NCBI GenBank assembly: GCA_030532405.1
Contig: JAUNLF010000001.1
Span: 1 to 64,000 of the forward strand
Reading direction: 5' to 3'
Source of the DNA: Actinomycetaceae bacterium
Lineage (GTDB): Bacteria; Actinomycetota; Actinomycetes; Actinomycetales; Actinomycetaceae
DNA length: 64,000 nt
The stretch's first letter is position 1; each line of letters starts with the position of its first letter. The notes under the pieces were generated by a model that was given only the letters and a program-made list of their open reading frames with translations, was not told the DNA's origin and made no database searches. Positions 45,499 through 55,099 of this stretch are shown in pieces. Both the position numbers and the translations under genes were made by a program.

Positions 45499-46926
45499 TT
45501 AGAGGTTGTAGTACAGCTCGTACTCAAACGGGTGGGGAAGGGCGCGCATGGGTGCGATCTCTTCGGTTTCTTTGTAGTTGATCCACGCGTCGATGAGGTC
45601 TTCGGTGAAGACGTCGCCGTCGAGTAGGAACTCTTGGTCTTCGCGCAGCGCGTTTAGGGCTTCTTCTAAGGATGCGGGGAGCTTGTCGATGTCGTGGTAC
45701 TCCGCGGGTGGTAGTTCGTACAGGTCCTTGTCGATTGGCTCGGGGGGTTCTATCCGGTTGCGGATCCCGTCGATACCGGCCATTAGGCACGCGGCGAAGG
45801 CGAGGTAGGGGTTTGCGGACGGGTCGGGCACGCGGTATTCGACGCGCTTTGCTTTTGCGGACGTTCCGGTGATTGGTATGCGAATGCATGCGGAGCGGTT
45901 GCGCGCGGAGTACACCAGGTTGATGGGTGCTTCGAAGCCGGGAACCAGACGACGGTAGGAGTTAATGGACGGGTTCGTGAAGGCGAGCAGTGCGGGGGCA
46001 TGGCGTAGTAGGCCTCCGATGAACCAGCGGGCGGTGTCAGATAGGGCGCCGTAGCCGCGCTCGTCGTAGAACAGGGGTTCGCCGCCCTTCCATAGGGATA
46101 GGTGGCAGTGCATGCCCGAACCGTTGTCACCGAATAGGGGTTTGGGCATGAAGGTTGCCGACATGCCCATTGCGTGGGCGGTGTTGCGCACGATGTATTT
46201 GAACTTCATCATGTCGTCGGCTGCCGCGGTTAGCGTGTTGAACCGGTAGTTGATTTCTTGCTGGCCGCCCGAGCCGACTTCGTGGTGTCCGCGCTCCACT
46301 TTCAAGCCCGCGTCCGCCATGTTTAGTGCGATCTGGTCGCGAACGTCTACCTGCCCGTCGAGGGGAGCGACTGGGAAGTAGCCTTCTTTCGCCCGAACAG
46401 TGTGGCCGAGGTTTTTGAAGTTGGTGTCGGAAGTTCGCCCGGAGTTCCAGTAGCCTTCCGAGGAATCGACCTCGAAAAAGGTGGAATGCGGTTTGGTTTG
46501 GTAACGGACGGAGTCGAATAGGTAGAACTCTGCTTCTGCGCCGACGAAGCAGGTGTCCGCGATGCCGGTGGATCGTAGGTAGTCTTCGGCTTTGCGGGCG
46601 ATCTGGCGGGGGTCGCGCGCGAACGGTTCGTCGGTTAGTGGGTCGACGATTGAGAAGTTCAGGTTCAGCGTGGGTCTTGCGCGGAACGGGTCGACGTACG
46701 CGGTGGTGACGTCAGTGATGAGTTTCATGTCGGACTCGTGGATTTGGGTGAATCCGCGAATTGAGGAGCCGTCGAATGCGAGGCCGTCTTCGAGGGCGGT
46801 TGCGAACTCGCTGGCGGGGATTGAGAAGTGCTGTTGCACGCCGGGTAGGTCTGTGAAGCGGACGTCGATGATTTCGATACCGTTTTCGGCTACGTAGTTG
46901 CGTGCCTGTTCGTGGGTTTCAAACAC
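45499..46926 (-). CDS. glnA: Glutamine synthetase type I
   Basis: Makes glutamine from glutamate and ammonia, the main nitrogen-assimilation reaction. The GTG at 46926 gives 475 residues and has AAGGGG upstream; the open frame extends 62 codons further but through promoter-like sequence. It has the beta-grasp DGSSIRGF, metal and substrate motifs [26 protein letters not shown], the NGSGMHCH loop, and NRSACIRIP. The regulatory tyrosine is present in [11 protein letters not shown], so adenylylation by GlnE is likely. Three CGTGAAAG elements lie upstream. Confidence 0.96.
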   Translation of the reverse strand: MFETHEQARNYVAENGIEIIDVRFTDLPGVQQHFSIPASEFATALEDGLAFDGSSIRGFTQIHESDMKLITDVTTAYVDPFRARPTLNLNFSIVDPLTDEPFARDPRQIARKAEDYLRSTGIADTCFVGAEAEFYLFDSVRYQTKPHSTFFEVDSSEGYWNSGRTSDTNFKNLGHTVRAKEGYFPVAPLDGQVDVRDQIALNMADAGLKVERGHHEVGSGGQQEINYRFNTLTAAADDMMKFKYIVRNTAHAMGMSATFMPKPLFGDNGSGMHCHLSLWKGGEPLFYDERGYGALSDTARWFIGGLLRHAPALLAFTNPSINSYRRLVPGFEAPINLVYSARNRSACIRIPITGTSAKAKRVEYRVPDPSANPYLAFAACLMAGIDGIRNRIEPPEPIDKDLYELPPAEYHDIDKLPASLEEALNALREDQEFLLDGDVFTEDLIDAWINYKETEEIAPMRALPHPFEYELYYNL

Positions 46927-46953
46927 GTTGGTGTCATCCCCTTGCTTGTTGCG

Positions 46954-46997
46954 CGTGAAAGATAGGAAAAAACTACCACGTGAAAGCGGCGTGAAAG
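46954..46997 (-). promoter_or_regulatory. Three CGTGAAAG (CTTTCACG) elements upstream of glnA
   Basis: CGTGAAAG occurs at 46954-46961, 46979-46986 and 46990-46997, with a partial fourth at 46999. They lie 28-71 bp upstream of the glnA start, where the promoter must be, and may be a nitrogen-regulator site. The sequence does not clearly match the GlnR or AmtR boxes I know. Confidence 0.5.
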
Positions 46998-47083
46998 CGC
47001 GTGATTTCAACACTTGTCGCGTCTTTTTGAACACATTTTTACCCGGCGTATAGACTTGAAATGTTTGGAACGGGAGGGCAATC

Positions 47084-47620
47084 GTGATTTTGCGCCACAC
47101 TTTGACTGTCACGCCACTTGGCGACTTGACGTTGGTGGCGCTTGGTGAGGATTTGGTGGGTGTTTATTTCCCGCAGCACCATCCTGCTCCAAAGCCTGAG
47201 GCGCTGGGTATTTGGGTGTCGCCTGCGGATTCGACGTTGTCTGATGCGGCTGACCAGATTCACCAGTATTTGGCGGGGGAGCGCACACGTTTTTCAATAC
47301 CTTTTGCCCTGCCTGATGCGGGTTTTAGAAGTGAAGTGTGGGGATACTTGCAGACGATTCCGTTTGGGGAAGTGACCACATATTCGAAGATTGCTGAGGG
47401 CGTTGGCCGGCCTCGTGCTTACCGCGCTGTGGGGTCGGCGGTGGGGAGTAACCCGTTGTCGATTGTGGTGCCGTGTCACCGTGTGATCGCGGCGGATGGT
47501 TCGCTCTCTGGTTATGCTGGCGGTGTGGAGAGGAAGCGGCGCCTGCTACAAATGGAGTACAGGGCTGCGAAACGTTTGGGGTTAAAGAGTGCGGAGCCCG
47601 ACCTGTTTTCGGGGTTTTGA
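47084..47620 (+). CDS. ogt: Methylated-DNA-protein cysteine methyltransferase
   Basis: Directly repairs O6-alkylguanine by irreversible transfer of the alkyl group to its own cysteine. It is 178 residues: an N-terminal RNase-H-like region, then the helix-turn-helix ([23 protein letters not shown], recognition helix with the arginine finger) and the active site PCHRV with Cys131, followed by [14 protein letters not shown]. The GTG start has GGGAGG 6 nt upstream. A TATAGA box (about 47049-47054) may be its -10. It is divergent from glnA. Confidence 0.95.
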   Translation: MILRHTLTVTPLGDLTLVALGEDLVGVYFPQHHPAPKPEALGIWVSPADSTLSDAADQIHQYLAGERTRFSIPFALPDAGFRSEVWGYLQTIPFGEVTTYSKIAEGVGRPRAYRAVGSAVGSNPLSIVVPCHRVIAADGSLSGYAGGVERKRRLLQMEYRAAKRLGLKSAEPDLFSGF

Positions 47621-47705
47621 TTTTCGGGGCGAGGGCGGCTTTGACGCTCTTTTCCCACCTTTGATCTGATTTCGTCGTAGGTTCGCTAAAGAGGGGAATA
47701 AAACT

Positions 47706-48047
47706 ATGCCACACACTGGGGTTGATCTTCCGGGTATTCCGCTGGTTGTGATGATCATTATTGGCGTTCTGGCATTGGTGCAGCTGGTTTTGATGATCTG
47801 GGCGTTGGCACGTTTGATTCGCGATAAGCGCTATCGTGTGGCGGGCTTGCCGCGTTTGGTTTGGGGCGTGATTATCGTGCTGGGCGAGTTGATTGGCCCG
47901 GTCATGTTCTTGATCATGCATTACAGGGAGCTTCACGATTTGGCCGCGCAAGAACACTTTGCGCGCATGAACGCGAGTAACGCGAGCTCGCAGCGGAGCG
48001 AGTCGCGAGACGCCTCCTCCGTTATCGAAAATCTGTACGAGGACTGA
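47706..48047 (+). CDS. PLDc_N-domain small membrane protein (YxlE-like)
   Basis: A 113-residue protein with two membrane helices (about 12-36 and 52-72) in the PLDc_N arrangement: ALVQLVLMIWALARLIRDK, then RLVWGVIIVLGELIGPVMFLI. A polar, serine-rich tail follows. It is translated 6 nt before an ABC ATPase gene, which is followed by a permease gene, the same order as B. subtilis yxlE-yxlF-yxlG. In that system the proteins hold back sigma-Y. No sigma or anti-sigma gene is present here, so the role is open. AGAGGGG precedes the ATG. Confidence 0.82.
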   Translation: MPHTGVDLPGIPLVVMIIIGVLALVQLVLMIWALARLIRDKRYRVAGLPRLVWGVIIVLGELIGPVMFLIMHYRELHDLAAQEHFARMNASNASSQRSESRDASSVIENLYED

Positions 48048-48053
48048 GGCTTC

Positions 48054-48887
48054 GTGGATTCCGCGCTTACTACTACGAACCTGTGCAAGACATACGGCAA
48101 GCATGAGGTGCTCCGCGATGTGAACCTGCGGGTGCCGACGGGCGCGGTCTATGGTTTTGTGGGCGCGAATGGGGCTGGCAAGACTACGACGATCCGCATC
48201 TTGTTGGGGCTTGCGAGGGCGACGAGTGGGAGCGCGACGGTGCTTGGCGTGCAGCGCGGGTCGCTGCCTCCGACGCCGGTTGAGGGCGTTTCGTACCTAC
48301 CGGATGTGCCGAATATTAGCCCGTGGCTTTCGCCGAAGGACGCGTTGATTTCGTTTGCGCGCCTTGAGGGCACGTCTGCCGATGTGGCGTCTGGTAGGGC
48401 GGATGACCTGCTGGATTTGGTGGGTTTGCGCCACGCTTCGGGGAAGGTTGGCTCGTTTTCGCGCGGGATGAAGCAACGGCTTGGGATTGCGGCGAGTTTG
48501 ATTACTGCGCCGCGCCTGCTGATTTTGGATGAGCCTACGTCTGCGCTTGATCCGATGGGGCGCGCGGATGTGCTTTCCATTATTCGCGAGTTGTCGGGTC
48601 ATGCGACGGTCATGTTTTCTTCGCACATTCTGGGCGATGTGGAGAAGGTTTCGACGCATATTGGCCTGTTGCATCGTGGGCGTTTGCTGGCACAGGGGCG
48701 GCTTGAGGAGTTGTTGGCGGAGTCGGGCAATACGCAGGCGCACTTGATGGTGAGTGCGCGAGCCGAGTTGAGGCGTGAGGTTGTAGAGGCGATCCGCGCT
48801 GTTGATCCGGGTGCTGTGGTGGAGCCGGGGGTGCAGGGGCTGGAGCGCTTTTATGAGGGTCTCGTTGCGCGTGGGGAGGCTCGATGA
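48054..48887 (+). CDS. ABC transporter ATP-binding protein (YxlF-like)
   Basis: A 277-residue ATPase with a GTG start. Walker A is GANGAGKTTT (about residues 39-48), the signature is FSRGMKQRLG, Walker B is LLILDEPTSALDP, and the switch His is in MFSSHILGDVEK. The C-terminal extension of about 60 residues fits exporters of the CcmA/NatA type. It overlaps the permease gene by 4 nt. Substrate unknown; peptides, antibiotics or a signalling role are all possible. Confidence 0.9.
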   Translation: MDSALTTTNLCKTYGKHEVLRDVNLRVPTGAVYGFVGANGAGKTTTIRILLGLARATSGSATVLGVQRGSLPPTPVEGVSYLPDVPNISPWLSPKDALISFARLEGTSADVASGRADDLLDLVGLRHASGKVGSFSRGMKQRLGIAASLITAPRLLILDEPTSALDPMGRADVLSIIRELSGHATVMFSSHILGDVEKVSTHIGLLHRGRLLAQGRLEELLAESGNTQAHLMVSARAELRREVVEAIRAVDPGAVVEPGVQGLERFYEGLVARGEAR

Positions 48888-49666
48888 TGGAGAAGTGGGG
48901 TACCTCGATTTGGCGTTATCACGCGGTTAGGCACTTGCGGCTGGTGAGTACGTGGGTGGTTGTTGTGCTGGTGGCGCTCACTGCGGTGACGTCGGGTGTG
49001 ATTACTGAGTACACGCCCGCGATTTTGGAGTCTGTCGCGGGGGAGGGCATGTCGGAGCTGCTGGCTGCGACCATGCCGGATCCTTCGTGGGAGCAGGCGT
49101 ACGCGCAGTGGGCGAAGAATCTGGCTCAGGCGATCACTTTGGCGCTGGTGACGGTGAACGCGCTGGGTGCCGCGGCTCTTGTGCGGAATGGGGATATTCC
49201 GTTTATTTTGACGGGCAGGCTTAGTCGCTCGAAGTATTTGTCTGCGGCGATTGTGTCGAACTGGCTGGCTACTGGCATGTATGCGCTACTCGGAGCGGTT
49301 TTGACGTGGCTGGGTACGATCGTGTTTTTCCCTGAGGCTCCGCTTGTGCCGGTAATGCTGGCGACGCTCGTTTGGGCGTTGGAGGTCGCATTGATTGCTG
49401 GTTTCCAGTTTGTGGCGGCGACGTGGAGGCCGGGGATTGGTGCCCCGTTGCTGACGGGGCTTGGAATGTATTTTTTGATTACGGTTGCGGGGATTTCGCA
49501 GAAGGTGGAGGAGTACAGTCCGGTGGGTTTGCGGTCGCTGAGTAGGCAGCTGATTTTTGAGCCGTCGGATGTGTCGTGGGTGTATTCGGTGGGTTCGTCG
49601 GTGGCGGCGCTGGTCGCGATTTTCGCGGTGGCGGTGTATTTCTTCGAAAGGGCAGAGCTGGAGTAG
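48884..49666 (+). CDS. ABC transporter permease (YxlG-like)
   Basis: A 260-residue membrane protein with six hydrophobic helices (near 22-42, 85-105, 118-145, 150-175, 185-205 and 232-252) of the ABC-2 type. It has no signature beyond topology and position. It is translationally coupled to the ATPase gene and completes the three-gene module. No terminator is clear after it; the following 225 bp hold no gene or strong hairpin that I can see. Confidence 0.82.
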   Translation: MMEKWGTSIWRYHAVRHLRLVSTWVVVVLVALTAVTSGVITEYTPAILESVAGEGMSELLAATMPDPSWEQAYAQWAKNLAQAITLALVTVNALGAAALVRNGDIPFILTGRLSRSKYLSAAIVSNWLATGMYALLGAVLTWLGTIVFFPEAPLVPVMLATLVWALEVALIAGFQFVAATWRPGIGAPLLTGLGMYFLITVAGISQKVEEYSPVGLRSLSRQLIFEPSDVSWVYSVGSSVAALVAIFAVAVYFFERAELE

Positions 49667-49891
49667 GCCGTTTTTGCGCGTTGCAGTGGAGGTTAGCTAC
49701 TCGTTTCGCGCGCGGTGTGGCTGACGGGGGACAGCACTCCGCGGTTAGTCTTTTCCGTATCAGGGTGCCGAGCACTTGCGGTGTAGATATCCTGAGAGTT
49801 GATTTATGAGACATCCAACCGACTGGGCAGAATGCCGAATCTTTCTACGCTTTCAAGGGCTCTGAGGGATTGAGAGTGATTGGAGAGGGCG

Positions 49892-50374
49892 TTGACTGAC
49901 TTCCATGTCGATGAATTTGCTGGGCTACTCAAGAAGTTGCCGCGTCGTTTACCGGTTGCCGACGCTTTCGATGGGTGGGAACAAAAAATAGACGGACCTT
50001 TGTGGCCGTCTCAACGTGAGCACATGGTGAACTGGTTCAGGGCTCAGACTACGACGGGTTTTGGGCAGTACACTCGTGAGAAGCCTAATCTTTCGGCGAA
50101 AACTACCTACAACCGTCTCCAAAGTCCGGGTGGTTTGCTGTGGATAGCTGAGGCACTCGGCGTGGAGGAGGAGCTTTTGCAAAAGGCTGCGGATGAGGCT
50201 TTGGCGGCTCCTAGGCGCAGTCGGAGTGCTGTCATTCGAAAGCACATTCCGTGGGACATGATTGCGGAGTTGGCAGAGCCAAAAATGTCTTCGAGCTGGA
50301 TACGTTTGCGCGTTGCCCCAAAACTGGGCCGCGCCGGCGCCGTCCTGAAGTCATCTAGGCGTACAAAAAGATAA
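49892..50374 (+). CDS. Unrecognised protein upstream of the type I restriction system, possible DNA-binding regulator
   Basis: About 160 residues from the TTG at 49892 (GGAG 7 nt upstream); a TTG at 49880 would add four. The protein is basic, with a helical N-terminus (VDEFAGLLKKLPRRLPVADAF). A segment TTYNRLQSPGGLLWIAEALG could be a helix-turn-helix, and the tail is rich in Arg/Lys. Tryptophans are frequent. I do not recognise the family. It lies 67 bp ahead of hsdR on the same strand and could regulate or accompany the restriction operon. Confidence 0.6.
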   Translation: MTDFHVDEFAGLLKKLPRRLPVADAFDGWEQKIDGPLWPSQREHMVNWFRAQTTTGFGQYTREKPNLSAKTTYNRLQSPGGLLWIAEALGVEEELLQKAADEALAAPRRSRSAVIRKHIPWDMIAELAEPKMSSSWIRLRVAPKLGRAGAVLKSSRRTKR

Positions 50375-50441
50375 AATGGCAAGCACCGCGAAAAAGCGGA
50401 AACAAAGAAGCAGTAGTTCTGCAAAGTAGGAGAGGCTGGCT

Positions 50442-53400
50442 GTGGGCGGAAACTTTACATTCCTAAGAGAAGCGTTCCCATCCCTCGCCAGATTCGGGAG
50501 CCTAGCCGAAAACTACCGAGAAACCGACCCGAACTCCGCACTCATGAAGCTCGGAATGATCGGCGAAACAATCGTTTCAATGATGTTCAAATACGACCGA
50601 GTCGCAGAACCCTACGAAAACAAAGCCATAATTCGTATCAACACGCTCCAGCGTGAAGGCCTGCTCCCCAAAGACCTAGTAGACGTGCTCCACCTTCTAA
50701 GAAAAGCACGCAACAAAGCAGCTCACGAAGGTTGGGGCGATACCGAAACGGTCGACCAGTTCCTCCCCGTCGTCCACTCACTCGCCGCGTGGTTCGCCTA
50801 CACGTACGGGCCGATCGACCTTGAAATCCCGAAGTTCAACGCCAGTTTCATAGCCGAAACTGAAGAACCCGACAATGAGGAAATCGAAAAAACTCTAACG
50901 GTCGCAGACGAACAAAAAGCGACGCAAGCTACGCCAGTTAGCAAAACTGAGCGTATTAAACGCTCCAAACGGGGTGCCACGCAGCGCCCGCGCACAGAGG
51001 CCGAAACGAGGCTGCTCATTGACGAGCAACTACGCCAAGTAGGCTGGGAAGCTGACTCGCAGAACCTCCGCTACGGCCACGGAACAAGACCCGAGAAGGG
51101 CCGAAATATTGCAATAGCGGAGTGGCCCACCGACTCTAACGTAGGCCTGGGCGGCCGCGCAGACTACGCACTGTTCGTCGGTAAAAAACTGGTTGGTGTC
51201 GTTGAGGCTAAGCCCCAGCACACCGATATTCCCTCAGTGCTCGACTACCAGGCGCGCGACTACGCGAGGCAAATCAAGAAAGAGCACAGGGAATACACCG
51301 TTGGCAGCTGGGACGAGTTCCACGTTCCATTCCTGTTCGCTACGAATGGCCGCCCATACATTGAGCAGTTCGAAACGAAGTCGGGCATTTGGTTCCACGA
51401 CATTCGCGACCACTTCAATGTTCCGCGAGCACTCCAGGGCTGGCCGAGTCCAAGCGGTCTCTTAGAGAAGATTCTTGACGGGGAGCGCCGCGAAAGTAGG
51501 CGACTACCGCGCATTAGCGATGACATTTTGACGAGCCCGAACGGCTTGAACCTGCGCGAGTATCAGGTTGCTGCAATCCACGCGGCCGAAGAGGCGATTT
51601 CTGAGGGCCAAAAGAGCGTGCTTCTCGCTATGGCTACAGGAACGGGTAAAACCCGAACCGTGCTCGGCATGATCTACGGTTTCCTGCGTGCGAAGTCTTT
51701 CAAGCGCGTGCTGTTCCTCGTAGACAGGACTGCGCTTGGCGAGCAGGCTCTCGACGCGTTTAAGGATGTGAAGCTCGAGGAGCTCATGAGCCTTGATGAG
51801 CTTTACGACATCAAGGGCCTTGAAGACATTGAGATCGCGCCGGAGACGAAGGTGCATGTTTCGACCGTGCAGAGCATGGTGAAGCGTGTTTTCTATCCCG
51901 ACGATGAGAAGAAGCCTTCGGTCACTGATTACGACTTGATCATTGTGGATGAGGCGCACCGCGGTTACCTCCTCGATAGGGAGATGAGCGACGAAGAGGT
52001 CTTGTATCGTGACCAGGCGGATTTTCAGTCTGCTTACCGTAGTTTGATTGACTATTTTGATGCTACGAAGATTGCGCTGACGGCCACGCCCGCCCTGCAT
52101 ACGACGCAGATTTTTGGCGACCCGGTGTACACGTACTCGTATCGGGAGGCTGTGATGGACGGCTTCCTGGTCGACCACGATGCGCCGCACAGGCTCACGA
52201 CGAAGCTGTCGACGGAAGGCATTAAGTTCGGCGAGGGCGACACGCTGCCGCTGTTTGACGCGCAAACGGGCGAGATTACGAACAGTGCGAAGTTGAAGGA
52301 CGAGGTCACGTTTGATGTTGAGAAGTTCAACAGGCAGGTGATCACGGAGGAGTTCAACCGCACGGTTCTAGAGGAGATCGCGAAGGAGCTTGACCCGGAT
52401 TTTCCACAGGAATCGGGCAAGACTTTGATTTATGCGGTTGATGACGCTCACGCGGACATGATCGTCGCTATTTTGAAGGACATTTTTGCGCAAAGGGGTA
52501 CCGATCCCGAGGCGATCATGAAGATCACGGGCAGTGTTGCCGGTGGTAATAAGAAGAAGATTCAGCACGCGATTAAGCGGTTTAAGAATGAGCGTTACCC
52601 GTCGGTTGTGGTGACTGTTGACCTACTGACAACGGGGATTGACGTGCCTTCGATTACGAGTCTTGTGTTCATGCGCAGGGTGAAGTCTCGTATTTTGTTT
52701 GAGCAGATGTTGGGTCGCGCGACCCGCCTATGCCCGGAGATTGGTAAGAAGAAGTTTGACGTGTTCGATCCGGTTGGTGTGTACGACGCGTTGGAGCAGG
52801 TGAGCACGATGAAACCGGTCGCGGCCAACCCGAACACGTCGTTTAGGGACTTGTTGGAGGGAGCCTCAGCCGCGCAGGATGAGGACGCTCAGCGCGTGGT
52901 GATCGATCAGATTATCGCGAAGTTGCGTAGGCGTGGCCAGAACATGAGGGAGGCTGCTGCTGAGCAGGTGCGTGATCTTGCGGGTGATTCGATTGGGTCG
53001 ATCGCCAGCTCGCTCAAGAGGATGAGCCCGTCGGAGGCCACGCAGTGGTTGCTCGATCATGCGCAGTTGTTCCAGTATCTTGATGAGCATTCGACGGGGG
53101 AGGGCCGGAAGGTCGTGATCTCGCATCAGCCTGACGAATTGCTGTCGCATACGCGCGAGTTCGGGGATGCGGGGAGCCCGTCGGATTATTTGGAGGAGTT
53201 CACTCGTTTCATTCGCGCGAATATTAATGAGGTTGCGGCTTTGAAACTGATTTGTACGAAACCGAGTTCGCTTACGCGTGATGATTTGAAGTCGCTGAAG
53301 TTGACGCTTGATCGTGCTGGTTTTACGGAGCAGCAGCTTTCGAGTGCGGTTTCTGAGCTTTCGAATAGGGAGATTGTTGCGGATATTATTTCTTTGGTCC

Positions 53401-53693
53401 GCCGGTATGCTCTTGGTTCGCCGCTTGTGAGCCACGCGGAGCGCGTGGGTCGGGCGATGGAGAAGGTTAAGGCTGGGCATGAGTTCACTAGGGCTGAGAT
53501 TGGGTGGCTTGACCGGATCGAGAAGTACCTGGGGAAGGAACTCGTGTTGAGTGTTGAGACGTTTGATGAGGACGTTAGGTTCCGTCAGCAGGGCGGGTTC
53601 AACCGGATCGATCGAGTGTTTAATGGTGAACTTGGTGCCGTTGTTGAAGAGATCAACAGGTACTTGTATGAGGATGAAGGAAGTGCTGCGTGA
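50442..53693 (+). CDS. hsdR: Type I restriction endonuclease subunit R with N-terminal DUF4145-like domain
   Basis: Translocating and cutting subunit of a type I restriction enzyme, 1083 residues, GTG start with GGAGAGG upstream. Residues 1-125 are helical and resemble the DUF4145 domain (LHLLRKARNKAAHEGW). The nuclease site is D241...E255-A-K257 (DYALFVGKKLVGVVEAKP). The helicase motor has Walker A TGTGKT (about 400-404), the DEAH box at 503-506, ALTATP, and QMLGRATRLCPE for motif VI. The C-terminal 300 residues resemble the EcoEI-type HsdR C-terminal domain. It overlaps hsdM by ATGA. Confidence 0.94.
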   Translation: MGGNFTFLREAFPSLARFGSLAENYRETDPNSALMKLGMIGETIVSMMFKYDRVAEPYENKAIIRINTLQREGLLPKDLVDVLHLLRKARNKAAHEGWGDTETVDQFLPVVHSLAAWFAYTYGPIDLEIPKFNASFIAETEEPDNEEIEKTLTVADEQKATQATPVSKTERIKRSKRGATQRPRTEAETRLLIDEQLRQVGWEADSQNLRYGHGTRPEKGRNIAIAEWPTDSNVGLGGRADYALFVGKKLVGVVEAKPQHTDIPSVLDYQARDYARQIKKEHREYTVGSWDEFHVPFLFATNGRPYIEQFETKSGIWFHDIRDHFNVPRALQGWPSPSGLLEKILDGERRESRRLPRISDDILTSPNGLNLREYQVAAIHAAEEAISEGQKSVLLAMATGTGKTRTVLGMIYGFLRAKSFKRVLFLVDRTALGEQALDAFKDVKLEELMSLDELYDIKGLEDIEIAPETKVHVSTVQSMVKRVFYPDDEKKPSVTDYDLIIVDEAHRGYLLDREMSDEEVLYRDQADFQSAYRSLIDYFDATKIALTATPALHTTQIFGDPVYTYSYREAVMDGFLVDHDAPHRLTTKLSTEGIKFGEGDTLPLFDAQTGEITNSAKLKDEVTFDVEKFNRQVITEEFNRTVLEEIAKELDPDFPQESGKTLIYAVDDAHADMIVAILKDIFAQRGTDPEAIMKITGSVAGGNKKKIQHAIKRFKNERYPSVVVTVDLLTTGIDVPSITSLVFMRRVKSRILFEQMLGRATRLCPEIGKKKFDVFDPVGVYDALEQVSTMKPVAANPNTSFRDLLEGASAAQDEDAQRVVIDQIIAKLRRRGQNMREAAAEQVRDLAGDSIGSIASSLKRMSPSEATQWLLDHAQLFQYLDEHSTGEGRKVVISHQPDELLSHTREFGDAGSPSDYLEEFTRFIRANINEVAALKLICTKPSSLTRDDLKSLKLTLDRAGFTEQQLSSAVSELSNREIVADIISLVRRYALGSPLVSHAERVGRAMEKVKAGHEFTRAEIGWLDRIEKYLGKELVLSVETFDEDVRFRQQGGFNRIDRVFNGELGAVVEEINRYLYEDEGSAA

Positions 53694-55099
53694 ACAACCA
53701 GGAGATTGTTGCAAAACTGTGGAATCTTTCGAATGTTTTACGCGATGACGGTATTACCTACCACCAGTATGTAACGGAGCTTACGTACATTCTTTTCTTA
53801 AAGATGGCGAAGGAAACCGGTAGCGAGGATGCAATCCCGGAAGGCTACAGGTGGAATGATCTGCGTTCGAAGTCTGGCGTGGAGTTGAAGCGGTTCTACC
53901 GCGACTTGTTGCAGCATTTGGGTGAAGAGACGACGGGCCGCGTGCAGGAGATTTACGCGGGTTCGAGTACGAATATTGATGAGCCGAAGAATCTGGAGAA
54001 GATTATTTCTTCGATTGATGGGCTCGACTGGTATTCGGCGCGCGAGGAGGGCCTTGGAAACCTGTATGAGGGCCTTTTGGAGAAGAATGCGAATGAGAAG
54101 AAGTCTGGTGCTGGCCAGTACTTCACTCCGCGTGTTCTGATCGACGTGATGGTCCGCTTGATGGATCCGCAGCCGGGTGAGCTGTGTAATGATCCGGCGT
54201 GTGGAACGTTTGGTTTTATGATTCGCGCAAGTGAGCATGTGCGGGCTAAGACGGGGGATCTGTGGGATCTGCCTGAGGATGTGTCTGCCTTCCAGGTGAA
54301 GGAGGCGTTCACGGGTGTGGAGCTCGTGTCTGACACTCACCGGTTGGCGCTTATGAATGCGATGCTCCACCAGATTGAGGCTCCGATTCTTTTGGGCGAT
54401 ACGCTTTCGCCGCTGGGTAAGGATGTGCGCGGGTTTGACGTGGTGCTTACGAATCCTCCGTTTGGTACGAAGCGTGGTGGTGAGCGTGCGACTCGTGATG
54501 ATTTGACGTTCCCGACTTCGAATAAGCAGTTGAATTTCTTGCAGCATATTTACCGTAGTTTGAAGCACGGTGGTAGGGCTGCGGTTGTGCTACCCGATAA
54601 CGTGCTCTTCGCGGATGGTGATGGTAGGCGTATCCGTGAGGATTTGATGGATAAGTGCAATTTGCACACGATTTTGCGGTTGCCGACGGGTATTTTTTAC
54701 GCGCAGGGTGTGAAGACGAACGTGTTGTTCTTTGAGCGTGGTACTACGGATAAGGGCAATACGGGTGACGTCTGGTTCTATGATTTGCGTTCGCAAATGC
54801 CTTCGTTTGGTAAGAAGACTCCGCTTTTGACTGAGCATTTCGCTGGTTTTGAGGCTGCGTACACTGCTGAGGATCGTAGCGCAGTTGTGGATGAGCGCTG
54901 GTCGAAGGTTTCGCGTGAGGAGATTGAGCAGAAGGGTAATTCTCTTGATCTTGGGCTGATGCGTGTTGAGGCGGAGGAGATTGATTGGGAGACTTACGAT
55001 CCTGCGGAGCAGGCTCGTGAGGTAGCGGATTTGTTGGAGGAGGCGGCTTCGGTTTTGCGTGAGCTGGCTGTTGATCTTGAGTCTGGTGGGGGAGAGTAA
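53690..55099 (+). CDS. hsdM: Type I DNA N6-adenine methyltransferase subunit M
   Basis: Modification subunit of 469 residues. The N-terminal helical HsdM_N domain is followed by the methyltransferase domain with the SAM motif DPACGT (168-173) and the catalytic NPPF (255-258). ATGA overlaps the hsdR end and the stop shares bases with the hsdS start (TAATG), so the three subunits are translated as one unit. Order R-M-S. It should methylate adenine in the bipartite target defined by HsdS. Confidence 0.96.
   Translation: MNNQEIVAKLWNLSNVLRDDGITYHQYVTELTYILFLKMAKETGSEDAIPEGYRWNDLRSKSGVELKRFYRDLLQHLGEETTGRVQEIYAGSSTNIDEPKNLEKIISSIDGLDWYSAREEGLGNLYEGLLEKNANEKKSGAGQYFTPRVLIDVMVRLMDPQPGELCNDPACGTFGFMIRASEHVRAKTGDLWDLPEDVSAFQVKEAFTGVELVSDTHRLALMNAMLHQIEAPILLGDTLSPLGKDVRGFDVVLTNPPFGTKRGGERATRDDLTFPTSNKQLNFLQHIYRSLKHGGRAAVVLPDNVLFADGDGRRIREDLMDKCNLHTILRLPTGIFYAQGVKTNVLFFERGTTDKGNTGDVWFYDLRSQMPSFGKKTPLLTEHFAGFEAAYTAEDRSAVVDERWSKVSREEIEQKGNSLDLGLMRVEAEEIDWETYDPAEQAREVADLLEEAASVLRELAVDLESGGGE

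Noticed and set aside
46927..47112. N-terminal extension of glnA
   Set aside because: The extension has no family counterpart and runs through the promoter-like region with the CGTGAAAG elements; the GTG at 46926 has a ribosome site.
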